A stretch of DNA of 30,389 nucleotides from an uncultured Ruminococcus sp. (GTDB lineage Bacteria; Bacillota; Clostridia; Oscillospirales; Ruminococcaceae), in NCBI GenBank assembly GCA_900550695.1, contig URTF01000022.1, positions 1-30,389 of the forward strand. The letters run 5' to 3'. A program made the translations under genes and the position numbers. This document shows positions 7,401 to 15,040 of the stretch, in pieces. How positions within the stretch are numbered: the stretch's first letter is position 1; every line of letters begins with the position of its first letter. The notes below the pieces were generated by a model. The model had not been told where the DNA came from and searched no databases. It was given only the letters and a program-made list of their open reading frames with translations.

Positions 7401-8495
7401 ATGATGTCATCTTTTTGGAATCACAATATAACAGTTTCGATATTCGGCGAATCGCACGGTCCTGCGATCGGCGTTGTGATCGATAATCTTCCTCCGGGAG
7501 AGCATATCGACCTCGAAGAGCTTCGCAATTTTATGGCAAGACGTGCGCCTAAAAAGGACGCAACCTCCACGCAGAGAAGTGAAAAAGACCTCCCGAACAT
7601 TATGTCGGGTGTTCACAACGGCTACACAACGGGTACTCCCCTTGCGGCTTTTATAAACAACACCGACCAGCACTCGCAGGACTATGGCAACATCTCAAAG
7701 CTTGCACGTCCGGGACACGCTGACTACACGGGTGCGCTCCGCTATAAGGGCTTCAACGATGTAAGAGGCGGCGGACACTTCTCGGGCAGACTTACCGCTC
7801 CGCTCTGCTTTGCAGGTGCAGTTTGCGGTCAGATACTTGAGCGCCGAGGAATTTACACGGGTACTCACATCGCACAGATACACAATATCAAGGACACGAA
7901 GTTCAATCCGCTTGAAATTTCACGTGAGCAGATAATCGCACTCCGCCATAAGAAGTTCCCTACTATCAGCGATAAAAAGGGTCAGGCTATGTATGACGAC
8001 ATCGACCTTGCACGCCGTTCGCTCGACAGCCTCGGCGGTATCGTTGAGTGTGCGGTGACGAACGTTCCCGCAGGCGTTGGTTCGCCTATTTTTGAGGGAC
8101 TCGAAAACAGCATCGCACAGATCGTTTTCGGTATCCCTGCGGTAAAGGGAATCGAATTCGGCGCAGGCTTCCAGGTCGCAACTATGCTCGGCAGCCAGAA
8201 CAACGACGAATTCTATGTGAATGAAGTCGGTCACGTTCTCACCAAGACCAACAACCACGGCGGTATCCTCGGCGGCATCTCCTCGGGTATGCCTATCATC
8301 TTCCGAGTTGCATTCAAACCTACACCGTCAATTGCACAGCCGCAGCAGACTATCGACTACGGCAAGCTCACAAACGGAGTTATCGAGATAAAGGGCAGAC
8401 ACGACCCATGCGTTGTACCGAGAGCTGTTCCATGTGTCGAAGCTGCAGCGAATATCGCTATACTTTCGCATATGCTCGATTATCCAAACTTCTGA
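7401..8495 (+). CDS. aroC: Chorismate synthase
   Basis: Last shikimate step: FMN-dependent anti-1,4-elimination of phosphate from EPSP to give chorismate. 364 residues. Motifs: FGESHGPAIGVVID at the N-terminus, ARPGHADYTGALRY with DVRGGGHFSGRLTA in the FMN-binding region, and NNHGGILGGISSGMPI and RHDPCVVPRAVP in the C-terminal half. I start at 7401 because GAAAGGA lies 6 bases upstream; the next codon is also ATG. The frame is open further upstream into aroA, but that would overlap it. No flavin reductase is fused or adjacent. Confidence 0.97.
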   Translation: MMSSFWNHNITVSIFGESHGPAIGVVIDNLPPGEHIDLEELRNFMARRAPKKDATSTQRSEKDLPNIMSGVHNGYTTGTPLAAFINNTDQHSQDYGNISKLARPGHADYTGALRYKGFNDVRGGGHFSGRLTAPLCFAGAVCGQILERRGIYTGTHIAQIHNIKDTKFNPLEISREQIIALRHKKFPTISDKKGQAMYDDIDLARRSLDSLGGIVECAVTNVPAGVGSPIFEGLENSIAQIVFGIPAVKGIEFGAGFQVATMLGSQNNDEFYVNEVGHVLTKTNNHGGILGGISSGMPIIFRVAFKPTPSIAQPQQTIDYGKLTNGVIEIKGRHDPCVVPRAVPCVEAAANIAILSHMLDYPNF

Positions 8496-8513
8496 TAAAG
8501 GGGAGTTCTGATC

Positions 8514-9068
8514 TTGCAGGATTTCAAAACGGAAATTTCCACGCTCCATTCGGTAAAGATCGCAGTCTGCTATCTCCTTGACGAGATAAAAAAGCCGATC
8601 TCCGAACAGGAGCTTTACGAAATAGTTATGAAAAGCGAAGCCGTGAACTATTTTCACTATAACCAAGCTATCGATGAGCTGCTGAAAAGCGGAGCGGTAA
8701 CAAAATTTGAGGAAAACGGTGAAAATTATTTCCGGCTTGAAGAAAAAGGCAGACAAAGTGCGGAGTGTTACAACGATTATGTCCCCTACCACTTCCGCAA
8801 GCGGCTGCTGAAATCGGCGTTCGCATTTTTCTCGGCGCAGAAGCGTGACAAGGAAGCGAAGATCGACATCACCGAAACCGCAACGGGATACAACGTCGAT
8901 TGTACAATTGGCGATGACGAACTGGAGCTTATGCACTTTTCTATCTATGCTCCCGACCGTGATCAGGCCGAGATGATAAAGGAAAAGATACACCTTAACC
9001 CCGAGCTTTTCTATACAAACGTTATCGGATTTTTGTTAGAGAATAAGGAAGAAGAGTTTAAGGAGTAA
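8514..9068 (+). CDS. DUF4364 family protein, winged-helix-like
   Basis: Protein of 184 residues matching from memory the Clostridia-specific DUF4364 family. It starts with TTG at 8514, supported by GGGGAG 8 bases upstream. Residues about 1-85 read as a winged-helix fold (VKIAVCYLLDEIKKPISEQE, then YNQAIDELLKSGAVTKFEEN and YFRLEEKGR). The remainder is a mixed domain with YVPYHFRKRLLKSAFAFF. The biochemical role is unknown; DNA binding is only suggested by the fold. It is 18 bp after aroC and probably the last gene of the aro transcript, though linkage to aromatic synthesis may be accidental. Its stop codon is the first triplet of repeat R1. Confidence 0.85.
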   Translation: MQDFKTEISTLHSVKIAVCYLLDEIKKPISEQELYEIVMKSEAVNYFHYNQAIDELLKSGAVTKFEENGENYFRLEEKGRQSAECYNDYVPYHFRKRLLKSAFAFFSAQKRDKEAKIDITETATGYNVDCTIGDDELELMHFSIYAPDRDQAEMIKEKIHLNPELFYTNVIGFLLENKEEEFKE

Positions 9069-9428
9069 TGCATAATGCGTAATGCGTAATGCGTAATTTC
9101 TGCATAGCTAACATTTGTCGGGCAATGCGAAGCCAACTAAAGTTTACGTCCACGCTTTTTAAAGGGTGGCAGGGGTCAAGGGGACAGCGTCCCATTGTCG
9201 CTCTCCGCAGAGAGCGAAACTCCCTAAACTATCGCATAAAGCTTTGCATCAATAGAATAATATCTAACAGCTAAAACGGCGCAATTCACATCAAAAAAGG
9301 TAAAACAAACTATGAGAAATCAAGTTTCGTAAACCTTAAAATTGTGAATTGCGCCATTCTATTTTATTAAGCAAACTATCCTTGAAGCGAAAATCCACGA
9401 ACGAAGTGAGCGGATTTGAAGCTTCAAC
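9066..9428 (+). repeat. Structured intergenic repeat R1 (inverted partner of R2)
   Basis: Roughly 360-bp element that begins at the stop codon of the upstream gene with tandem ATGCGTA units (9066-9098). Four hairpins follow: P1 GGGAC/GTCCC (9181-9193), P2 CGCTCTC/GAGAGCG (9199-9216), P3 GGCGCAATTCACA/TGTGAATTGCGCC (9278-9355) and P4 TTGAAGC..AAATCC/GGATTT..GCTTCAA (9382-9427). It aligns over nearly its full length with the reverse complement of 14674-15035. Inside P3 and P4 the two copies differ by changes that keep pairing. A 61-codon open frame crossing it is not conserved between the copies, so it is not a gene. Perhaps a 3'-UTR element or a non-autonomous repeat. Confidence 0.8.
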
Positions 9429-9465
9429 GCAATTTATGAACGACGATAGTTTTGTAAAACAAAAA

Positions 9466-9506
9466 CCCTGTTTTCAAAGAATTTGATCTATTCTTTGAAA
9501 ACAGGG
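9466..9506 (-). terminator. Bidirectional intrinsic terminator of the pcrA gene
   Basis: 16-bp stem CCCTGTTTTCAAAGAA / TTCTTTGAAAACAGGG (9466-9481, 9491-9506) with a 9-base loop. On the minus strand it is followed by TTTTTG, about 28 bp after the helicase stop. T-rich sequence on the plus side lets it stop readthrough from the aro operon as well. Confidence 0.88.
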
Positions 9507-9533
9507 CTATTTTTTTGGGGGAAGAAAACAACA

Positions 9534-11912
9534 TTACAGCTTTTTCAATCTTGCGAAGTTTGCCATTATCTTCTTTGTTCCGACCTTGTCAAAGGCAATT
9601 TCAAGCATCGCATCGTTGGACATTTTCTTGACCGAAACAATGATGCCCTCGCCGAACATATTATGCGATACTTTTTCGCCTACGCTGTAGTCGGCATCGC
9701 TTTTCTGCGCTTTTTTGAGCTGCTGATTTACGATCTGGCTCTTCAGGTCATAGGTCGGTGCGGCTACTATAAAATCATCGTCCCCGTTTTCCTCATCATG
9801 ACTGTTGACAGTGCTGTCTATTCTCTCGACATACTCGGCAGGAATTTCCTTGACGAAACGTGAAATAGTATTCATCGTGGTCGAGCCGTACATCATACGT
9901 CTTACGGCATGTGAGATATAGAGCTTGCGCTTCGCACGGGTTATTGCAACGTATGCAAGGCGGCGCTCTTCTTCGAGGTCTTCAACGGTGTCCATACTTC
10001 TCTTGCTCGGGAAAATGCCCTCCTCCGCACCAACGATAAATACTGTATCGAACTCCAGTCCCTTTGCGGAGTGGATAGTCATAAGGTTCACGGCATCGGT
10101 CGTTGTGTCCATTCTGTCGGCGTCGGTGAAGAGTGAAATTTCTTCGAGGAACTCGGAAAGTGACGGTTCTTCGTCCTCGGTCTTGCTGTTGATATAATTT
10201 TGGATATTGGATTTGAGTTCGGCGATGTTTTCAAGCTTGCCCGTTCCCTCTTCGCCGAGCGAGCGCATATAATTACCATAACCGGTAACGTCAAGCACTT
10301 CATCGACAAGATTTTCAAGCGGCTCGTTTGCGGCAAATTCGGCAAGATGCTCAAACATTGCGGCTGCTTTTTTGAGCGGAGCGACTTTTTTGCCGAGCAT
10401 CGGGTACTGCTCAACGTCCTGCATAATGGTTATAGGTGAAATTCCGAGGTCATCGGAGATCTGTTCGATCATTGAAACGGTCGCATCGCCAATGCTGCGC
10501 TTCGGCTCGTTGATGATTCGCTTGAAGCGGAGCATATCCATACTATTATTAATAACGGAGAGATATGCGATCATATCACGAATTTCCTTGCGGTCATAGA
10601 ATCGCAGACCGCCGATAACACGATACGGAATACCTTTGAGCGTAAATTCACGTTCAAGTGCGTTCGACTGGGCATTTGTACGGTAGAGAACTGCGAAATC
10701 ACGGAATTCCTTGCCGTCCTTGTTCTGCTCTGAAACGGTATTTGCAACAAAGCTTGCTTCACCGTGTTCGTCAATGGCCTTGAAGAGGGTTATTTTGTCG
10801 CCGTCACCGATATCCGTCCAGAGCCTCTTTTCGTTTCGGCTGCTGTTATTTGCGATAACGGCGTTTGCGGCATTGAGGATATTCTGAGTTGAGCGGTAGT
10901 TCTGTTCAAGTCGAATTACAACTGCGCCGCTGAACTGTTCCTCAAATCTGAGGATATTTTCGATAGTTGCGCCACGGAATTTATAGATAGACTGGTCGTC
11001 ATCGCCGACAACGCAGATATTTCCGAACTTTTCCGAAAGAAGCGTTACAAGTCGGAGCTGTGCATAGTTCGTGTCCTGATACTCGTCCACCATTATGTAG
11101 CGGTAGCGGTTGCTGTAATGGTCAAGAACGTCGCCGCACTCGGTGAAAAGTCGGACGGTAAGGCAGATTATATCGTCAAAATCGACCGCATTCGCTGCGA
11201 CGAGCTTTTTCTGGTAAGCTGTGTAGAGCTTTGAAATTCCTATTTTATAGTAGTCTCCGCCCGTCTGCTCCGCATAGAGTTCAGGCGTGAGGAGGTTGTC
11301 CTTTGCTTGGGAAATTGCGGCAATAACGACTTTAGGGTTAAAAATCTTATCGGACATATCGAGTGCTTCGTAGCAGGATTTGAGCAGACGAAGGCTGTCA
11401 TCGCTGTCATAGATAGCGAAGTCGTGACCGTAGCCGATGCGTTCTATCTCACGTCTTAAAATTCTCACGCAGACCGAGTGGAAGGTTGCGGCGGTGATGT
11501 TTTCGGCATTCGTGCCGAGCATCGTTTCAAGTCGCTCCTTAAGCTCGCCTGCGGCTTTGTTCGTAAATGTGATAGCCATTATCTTCCACGGGTCAACCGG
11601 GTTCACGGCTGCAATTTCTTTAAGACGGGCAACTGTTTCCTCATCTTTTTCGCCGTTGTAGGATTCGAGGAAAGTCACATCGTCCTCGTTTGCCGAAGCA
11701 GGCACGTTCGCATCGGTATAAGCCGAGCCGAAATTGACCATATTCGCAATTCTGTTGACAAGAACGGAAGTTTTTCCGCTTCCTGCGCCTGCTAAGATTA
11801 GGACAGGACCTTCGGTCGTGAAAACGGCTTTTTTCTGCATATCGTTAAGCCTTACGAAATATTTCTCCAAGGCTTTTTTTCTTGCACTGATAAACTCATC
11901 TTTGACTGACAT
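9534..11912 (-). CDS. pcrA: UvrD/Rep-family ATP-dependent DNA helicase (PcrA-like)
   Basis: Superfamily 1A 3'-5' helicase for repair and replication-fork clearance, 792 residues. Motifs in order: Q-motif region LNDMQKKAV, Walker A AGAGSGKTS (41-49), Ia AITFTNKAA, Walker B VDEYQDT (about 275-281), motif III GDDDQSIYKFRGA, IV RLEQNYRS, V MTIHSAKGLEFDTVF and VI YVAITRAKRKL. It ends in the Tudor-like PcrA tail (GEKVSHNMFGEGIIVSV). Compared with Bacillus PcrA there is an extra acidic stretch of about 40 residues (61-104) between motifs I and Ia. GGAGG sits 6 bases before the ATG. Monocistronic by layout, between its own promoter and terminator. Confidence 0.96.
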   Translation of the reverse strand: MSVKDEFISARKKALEKYFVRLNDMQKKAVFTTEGPVLILAGAGSGKTSVLVNRIANMVNFGSAYTDANVPASANEDDVTFLESYNGEKDEETVARLKEIAAVNPVDPWKIMAITFTNKAAGELKERLETMLGTNAENITAATFHSVCVRILRREIERIGYGHDFAIYDSDDSLRLLKSCYEALDMSDKIFNPKVVIAAISQAKDNLLTPELYAEQTGGDYYKIGISKLYTAYQKKLVAANAVDFDDIICLTVRLFTECGDVLDHYSNRYRYIMVDEYQDTNYAQLRLVTLLSEKFGNICVVGDDDQSIYKFRGATIENILRFEEQFSGAVVIRLEQNYRSTQNILNAANAVIANNSSRNEKRLWTDIGDGDKITLFKAIDEHGEASFVANTVSEQNKDGKEFRDFAVLYRTNAQSNALEREFTLKGIPYRVIGGLRFYDRKEIRDMIAYLSVINNSMDMLRFKRIINEPKRSIGDATVSMIEQISDDLGISPITIMQDVEQYPMLGKKVAPLKKAAAMFEHLAEFAANEPLENLVDEVLDVTGYGNYMRSLGEEGTGKLENIAELKSNIQNYINSKTEDEEPSLSEFLEEISLFTDADRMDTTTDAVNLMTIHSAKGLEFDTVFIVGAEEGIFPSKRSMDTVEDLEEERRLAYVAITRAKRKLYISHAVRRMMYGSTTMNTISRFVKEIPAEYVERIDSTVNSHDEENGDDDFIVAAPTYDLKSQIVNQQLKKAQKSDADYSVGEKVSHNMFGEGIIVSVKKMSNDAMLEIAFDKVGTKKIMANFARLKKL

Positions 11913-11968
11913 TTGAATCCTCCGAATAAGTGGGAGCTGAACTTCTCCCGAATAGTAATCATAAAATC

Positions 11969-11991
11969 ATTATATCACAACCTTATCACAA
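11969..11991 (-). promoter_or_regulatory. Probable extended -10 promoter of pcrA
   Basis: Minus-strand TGATATAAT (TATAAT at plus 11969-11974 with upstream TG) about 57 bp before the helicase ATG. No good -35 hexamer is visible at 17-18 bp, consistent with an extended -10 promoter. A small GGGAG/CTCCC hairpin (11932-11949) lies in the leader. Confidence 0.55.
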
Positions 11992-11999
11992 ACGGAAGT

Positions 12000-12190
12000 A
12001 ATTTCTTCACTTTTTTACATATTGATAATATTTTTAAAACAGTTTTTTTACGTTCAGGATATTTCTTCGATCGATAAAAAGCTGCGCAGGCTTATATTTC
12101 CGTATGCCAAATATACGACTCTTCAATATGATAACTTTGTGAAAACTGCACAAAAAAGTTCACGAAAGATTTTTGGTAAATTTATATATT
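12000..12190. other. AT-rich spacer between divergent pcrA and alcohol dehydrogenase genes
   Basis: Low-GC spacer with no recognisable gene. A 66-codon open frame in it (12022-12222) has no ribosome binding site, overlaps the promoter of the next gene and has no recognisable motif, so I treat it as chance. Confidence 0.5.
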
Positions 12191-12194
12191 TTTG

Positions 12195-12223
12195 TAGACA
12201 AATTACTTGCAGTGTTGTATAAT
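12195..12223 (+). promoter_or_regulatory. Promoter and long leader of the alcohol dehydrogenase gene
   Basis: TAGACA (12195-12200), 17-bp spacer, TATAAT (12218-12223). Start expected near 12230, leaving a leader of about 180 bases. Two inverted repeats lie in that leader: AAACAGAA/TTCTGTTT (around 12272-12304) and GAAAAGCT/AGCTTTTC (around 12348-12380), the second just before the AAAGGAG ribosome binding site. The leader could be regulatory but matches no riboswitch I know. Confidence 0.7.
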
Positions 12224-12411
12224 ATAGATAATTCAAGACGAAAAAGAGGTGACTTTATACATATTTTAAACAGAACAGCGTATATTCCGACGATTCTGTT
12301 TGAATCCGCCGTAAAAATTGCATAAAACGGCTCAAAAGTGATTTTCAGAAAAGCTTTTGGCATTTAAAACAATAGCTTTTCAGACTAAAAAATAAAAAGG
12401 AGTGCTTTAAA

Positions 12412-13560
12412 ATGGCAAACAGATTTATCCTCAATGAAACTTCTTATCACGGTGCGGGCGCTATAAACGCTATCGCTGACGAAGCTAAGGGCAGAGGCTT
12501 CAAAAAAGCTCTCGTATGCTCCGACCCTGATCTTATCAAGTTCGGCGTTACAAAGAAAGTAACCGATGTTCTTGACAACGCAGGACTTGCTTATACACTT
12601 TATTCCGAGATCAAGCCGAATCCGACCATTGAAAATGTTCAGTCGGGCGTTGCCGCTTTTAAGGCAGCAGGTGCAGATTACCTCATCGCTATCGGCGGCG
12701 GTTCTTCGATGGACACAGCAAAGGCTATCGGCATTATCATCGCAAACCCCGAATTTGCTGATGTTGTAAGCCTTGAGGGCGTTGCTGACACGAAGAACAA
12801 GTCTGTTCCTATCCTTGCAGTTCCTACAACAGCAGGCACAGCAGCAGAGGTCACTATCAACTACGTTATCACAGATGCCGCAAAGAACAGAAAGATGGTT
12901 TGCGTTGACCCACACGATATTCCTGTCGTTGCATTCGTTGACCCTGATATGATGTCCTCAATGCCAAAGGGACTTACCGCCGCAACAGGTATGGACGCAC
13001 TCACACACGCTATCGAAGGCTACATCACCAAGGGCGCTTGGGAGCTTTCCGATATGTTCCACCTCAAAGCAATCGAGATCATTTCCAGAAGCCTCAGAGG
13101 TGCTGTTGCGAACACCAAGGAAGGCAGAACCGATATGGCTCTCGGTCAGTATGTTGCAGGTATGGGCTTCTCGAACGTTGGTCTTGGCATCGTTCACTCA
13201 ATGGCTCACCCACTCGGTGCGCTTTATGACACACCGCACGGTGTTGCAAATGCTATCATTCTTCCGACAGTTATGGAATACAACGCTCCGGCAACCGGCG
13301 AAAAATACCGTGAGATCGCAAGAGCAATGGGCGTAAAGGGCGTTGATGAAATGTCGCAGGAAGAGTACAGAAAGGCTGCTATCGATGCAGTTAAGCAGCT
13401 TTCCAAGGACGTTGGAATCCCTGCCGACCTTAAGGACATCGTTAAGCCCGAGGATATCCCGTTCCTTGCACAGTCTGCTTACGATGATGCTTGCCGTCCC
13501 GGCAACCCAAGAGATACTTCCGTTGAAGAGATCAGCGAGCTTTACAAGTCGCTTCTTTGA
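12412..13560 (+). CDS. fucO: Iron-dependent alcohol dehydrogenase, lactaldehyde reductase-like (FucO)
   Basis: Group III metal-dependent alcohol dehydrogenase of 382 residues, the same length as E. coli FucO and very similar along its whole length from memory (MANRFILNET, IAIGGGSSMDTAKAIGI, VPTTAGTAAEVTINYVITD, GQYVAGMGFSNVGLG). NAD binding by GGGS near 95-98. Iron ligands are visible as D195, H199, H262 and H276 (DALTHAIEG; HSMAHPLGALYDTPHG). Likely reduces lactaldehyde to 1,2-propanediol, or another short aldehyde, using NADH. No fucose or rhamnose catabolic genes are adjacent, so the in vivo substrate is inferred. GGAG lies 9 bases before the start; an intrinsic terminator follows the stop. 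Confidence 0.92.
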   Translation: MANRFILNETSYHGAGAINAIADEAKGRGFKKALVCSDPDLIKFGVTKKVTDVLDNAGLAYTLYSEIKPNPTIENVQSGVAAFKAAGADYLIAIGGGSSMDTAKAIGIIIANPEFADVVSLEGVADTKNKSVPILAVPTTAGTAAEVTINYVITDAAKNRKMVCVDPHDIPVVAFVDPDMMSSMPKGLTAATGMDALTHAIEGYITKGAWELSDMFHLKAIEIISRSLRGAVANTKEGRTDMALGQYVAGMGFSNVGLGIVHSMAHPLGALYDTPHGVANAIILPTVMEYNAPATGEKYREIARAMGVKGVDEMSQEEYRKAAIDAVKQLSKDVGIPADLKDIVKPEDIPFLAQSAYDDACRPGNPRDTSVEEISELYKSLL

Positions 13561-13578
13561 TAAAGTTACATAACCTCC

Positions 13579-13619
13579 GCAGTCCGAGCGCATTTTTTGT
13601 TCGGACTGCTCGTTCTTTT
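13579..13619 (+). terminator. Intrinsic terminator after fucO
   Basis: 9-bp stem GCAGTCCGA / TCGGACTGC (13579-13587, 13601-13609) with a 13-base loop, followed by TCGTTCTTTTT. Located 18 bp after the alcohol dehydrogenase stop codon. Confidence 0.8.
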
Positions 13620-13633
13620 TAGTGAGAAAATAA

Positions 13634-13933
13634 ATGAAATTCAGATTTACTGTTGATATTGACAATGTTGATTATGCGCAGATAATAAGAGCGGTTCTGC
13701 CTTATGTCAACAAGGCAGATATTCCCCTGCCGTCTGCGGTGCTTGATGCGGCGGAGGCTCCGGGAGTGCTTGAAAACTTTCTTCGCTTCATTCCGCAGGA
13801 GCAGCAGGACAAGCTTGTACTTTCGCTTTTCGAGAAAAACAGTGCCAAGCTGACCGAAGCAGCTGTACGCTTTGCGGACAAGCACGGTGTTGATGCAAAT
13901 ATTTCTGGGTTGAGGCTTGAAGAAAAGCTGTAA
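13634..13933 (+). CDS. Small protein of unknown function
   Basis: 99-residue protein I do not recognise. It begins with a strand-like MKFRFTVDIDNVDY and continues as mostly helical, acidic sequence (VLENFLRFIPQEQQDKLVLSLFEK; KLTEAAVRFADKHGVDA). No signal peptide, membrane segment or cysteine. Codon use resembles the neighbours, which supports a real gene, but the Shine-Dalgarno is weak (GTGAGAAAATAA before the ATG). It follows the fucO terminator, so it would be expressed by readthrough or from an unseen promoter. Confidence 0.6.
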   Translation: MKFRFTVDIDNVDYAQIIRAVLPYVNKADIPLPSAVLDAAEAPGVLENFLRFIPQEQQDKLVLSLFEKNSAKLTEAAVRFADKHGVDANISGLRLEEKL

Positions 13934-14011
13934 AATGTTTATACTTTACACGCTCTGTTATGACGCAGATACGTCGTTTTTCAAAGAATACAAGATAGTA
14001 AAACAAGTTAG

Positions 14012-14034
14012 CTGTAAAGTTCATTACTTTACAG
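14012..14034 (+). promoter_or_regulatory. Perfect palindrome upstream of the nitroreductase gene
   Basis: Inverted repeat CTGTAAAGT / ACTTTACAG (14012-14020, 14026-14034) with a 5-base spacer and TTTT immediately after, ending 7 bases before the GGAG of the next gene. It could be an operator for a dimeric regulator or a weak terminator/attenuator. The sequence alone cannot separate these. Confidence 0.5.
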
Positions 14035-14052
14035 TTTTATGGAGATGATCTT

Positions 14053-14571
14053 ATGAACGAAACAATAAAAACGCTTACAACAAGAAGAAGTGTGCGTTCC
14101 TACAAGGACACGCCCGTCCCCGATGATGTTCTGAAAGAGATACTGCTCGCAGGTGAATATGCACCGAGCGGAATGCACAAAATGCCTGCCGTTATGGTCG
14201 TTGTCAAGGACAAAGAAACCATTGCAAAGCTTTCAAAGCTCAACGCACAGATAATGGGCAAGGACGTTGATCCTTTCTACGGTGCGCCGACGGTAGTAAT
14301 TGTTTTCTCGGACACTTCCTCGCACACATATCTCGAGGACGGAACGCTCGTTATGGGAAATCTTATGAATGCTGCGGCTTCGCTCGGAGTTTCTTCCTGC
14401 TGGATACACCGTGCAAAAGAGATGTTCCTGACCGACGAGGGCAAGGAGTATATGAAAAAATGGGGACTTGACGACCGCTATGTCGGCATCGGCAACTGCA
14501 TTTTAGGCTATGCGAACGGCGATATCCCCTCGCCCGTTGCAAGGAAAGACGGGTATGTAATATTTGATTAA
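14053..14571 (+). CDS. Nitroreductase-family flavoprotein
   Basis: Compact nitroreductase-family FMN enzyme, 172 residues. The family start TLTTRRSVRSYKDTPVPDDV carries the phosphate-binding RRSVR. EILLAGEYAPSGMHKMP and the central GNLMNAAASLGVSSCWIHR form the rest of the flavin pocket, and VGIGNCILGYANG gives the family C-terminal strand. Such proteins reduce nitro or quinone compounds with NAD(P)H, but natural substrates are rarely known. GGAG lies 8 bases upstream of the ATG. A palindrome precedes it and a strong terminator follows, so it is probably its own transcription unit. Confidence 0.9.
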   Translation: MNETIKTLTTRRSVRSYKDTPVPDDVLKEILLAGEYAPSGMHKMPAVMVVVKDKETIAKLSKLNAQIMGKDVDPFYGAPTVVIVFSDTSSHTYLEDGTLVMGNLMNAAASLGVSSCWIHRAKEMFLTDEGKEYMKKWGLDDRYVGIGNCILGYANGDIPSPVARKDGYVIFD

Positions 14572-14575
14572 GTCA

Positions 14576-14609
14576 AAACCGCCGTTCACTTTTTTGTGGG
14601 CGGCGGTTT
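14576..14609 (+). terminator. Intrinsic terminator after the nitroreductase gene
   Basis: Stem AAACCGCCG / CGGCGGTTT with an inner CAC/GTG pairing and a T6 loop (14576-14609), immediately after the stop, followed by GGTTTTG. Confidence 0.75.
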
Positions 14610-14673
14610 GGTTTTGAAATGATTTTGATACGATATTGGTTTTCAGCACACACTGTGCCGCTATTCATACTGT

Positions 14674-15035
14674 GTTGAAGCAAAAATCCGCTCACTTCGT
14701 TCGTGGATTTTTGCTTCAAGGATAGATTTTTGAGGATAAAAGAAAGGCGCAATTCACATTTGGGTTTTACGAAACGGATTTCTCATAGTTCGTTTTACCT
14801 TTTTTTGATGTGAATTGCGCCTTTTTTAGCTATTACTAATTACGCTATTGTAACTGATTTAATGCTGTTAATTTAGGGTGTTTCGCTCTCTGCGGAGAGC
14901 GATGAGGGACGCTGTCCCCTCAACCCCTGCCACCCTTTAAAAAGCGTGGACGTAAATTTTAATTGGCTTCGCATCACTCAAACAAAGTTGAGCTCTGCAA
15001 ATAATTCCGAATTCCGAATTCATAATTCCGAATTA
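14674..15035 (-). repeat. Structured intergenic repeat R2 (inverted partner of R1)
   Basis: Second copy of the R1 element in opposite orientation. Read on the minus strand it begins 5 bp after the nadA stop with a 34-bp AATTCCG-type unit (15002-15035), then the body with the same P1, P2, P3 (14746-14821) and P4 (14675-14719) hairpins. In P3 the inner pair here is AAACG/CGTTT where R1 has AAAC/GTTT, and the P4 arms match better than in R1. On the minus strand P3 is followed by TTTCTTTT, so it may terminate nadA transcription. Confidence 0.8.
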
Positions 15036-15040
15036 ATTTA

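Noticed and set aside
9066..9100. Short tandem units as a CRISPR array
   Set aside because: Units of about 7 bp without spacers and no cas genes nearby.
9089..9274. 61-codon open frame inside repeat R1
   Set aside because: The frame is not kept in the homologous copy R2 and there is no ribosome binding site; sequence conservation follows hairpins, not codons.
12022..12222. 66-codon open frame between pcrA and fucO
   Set aside because: No ribosome binding site, overlaps the fucO promoter, composition of AT-rich non-coding DNA.
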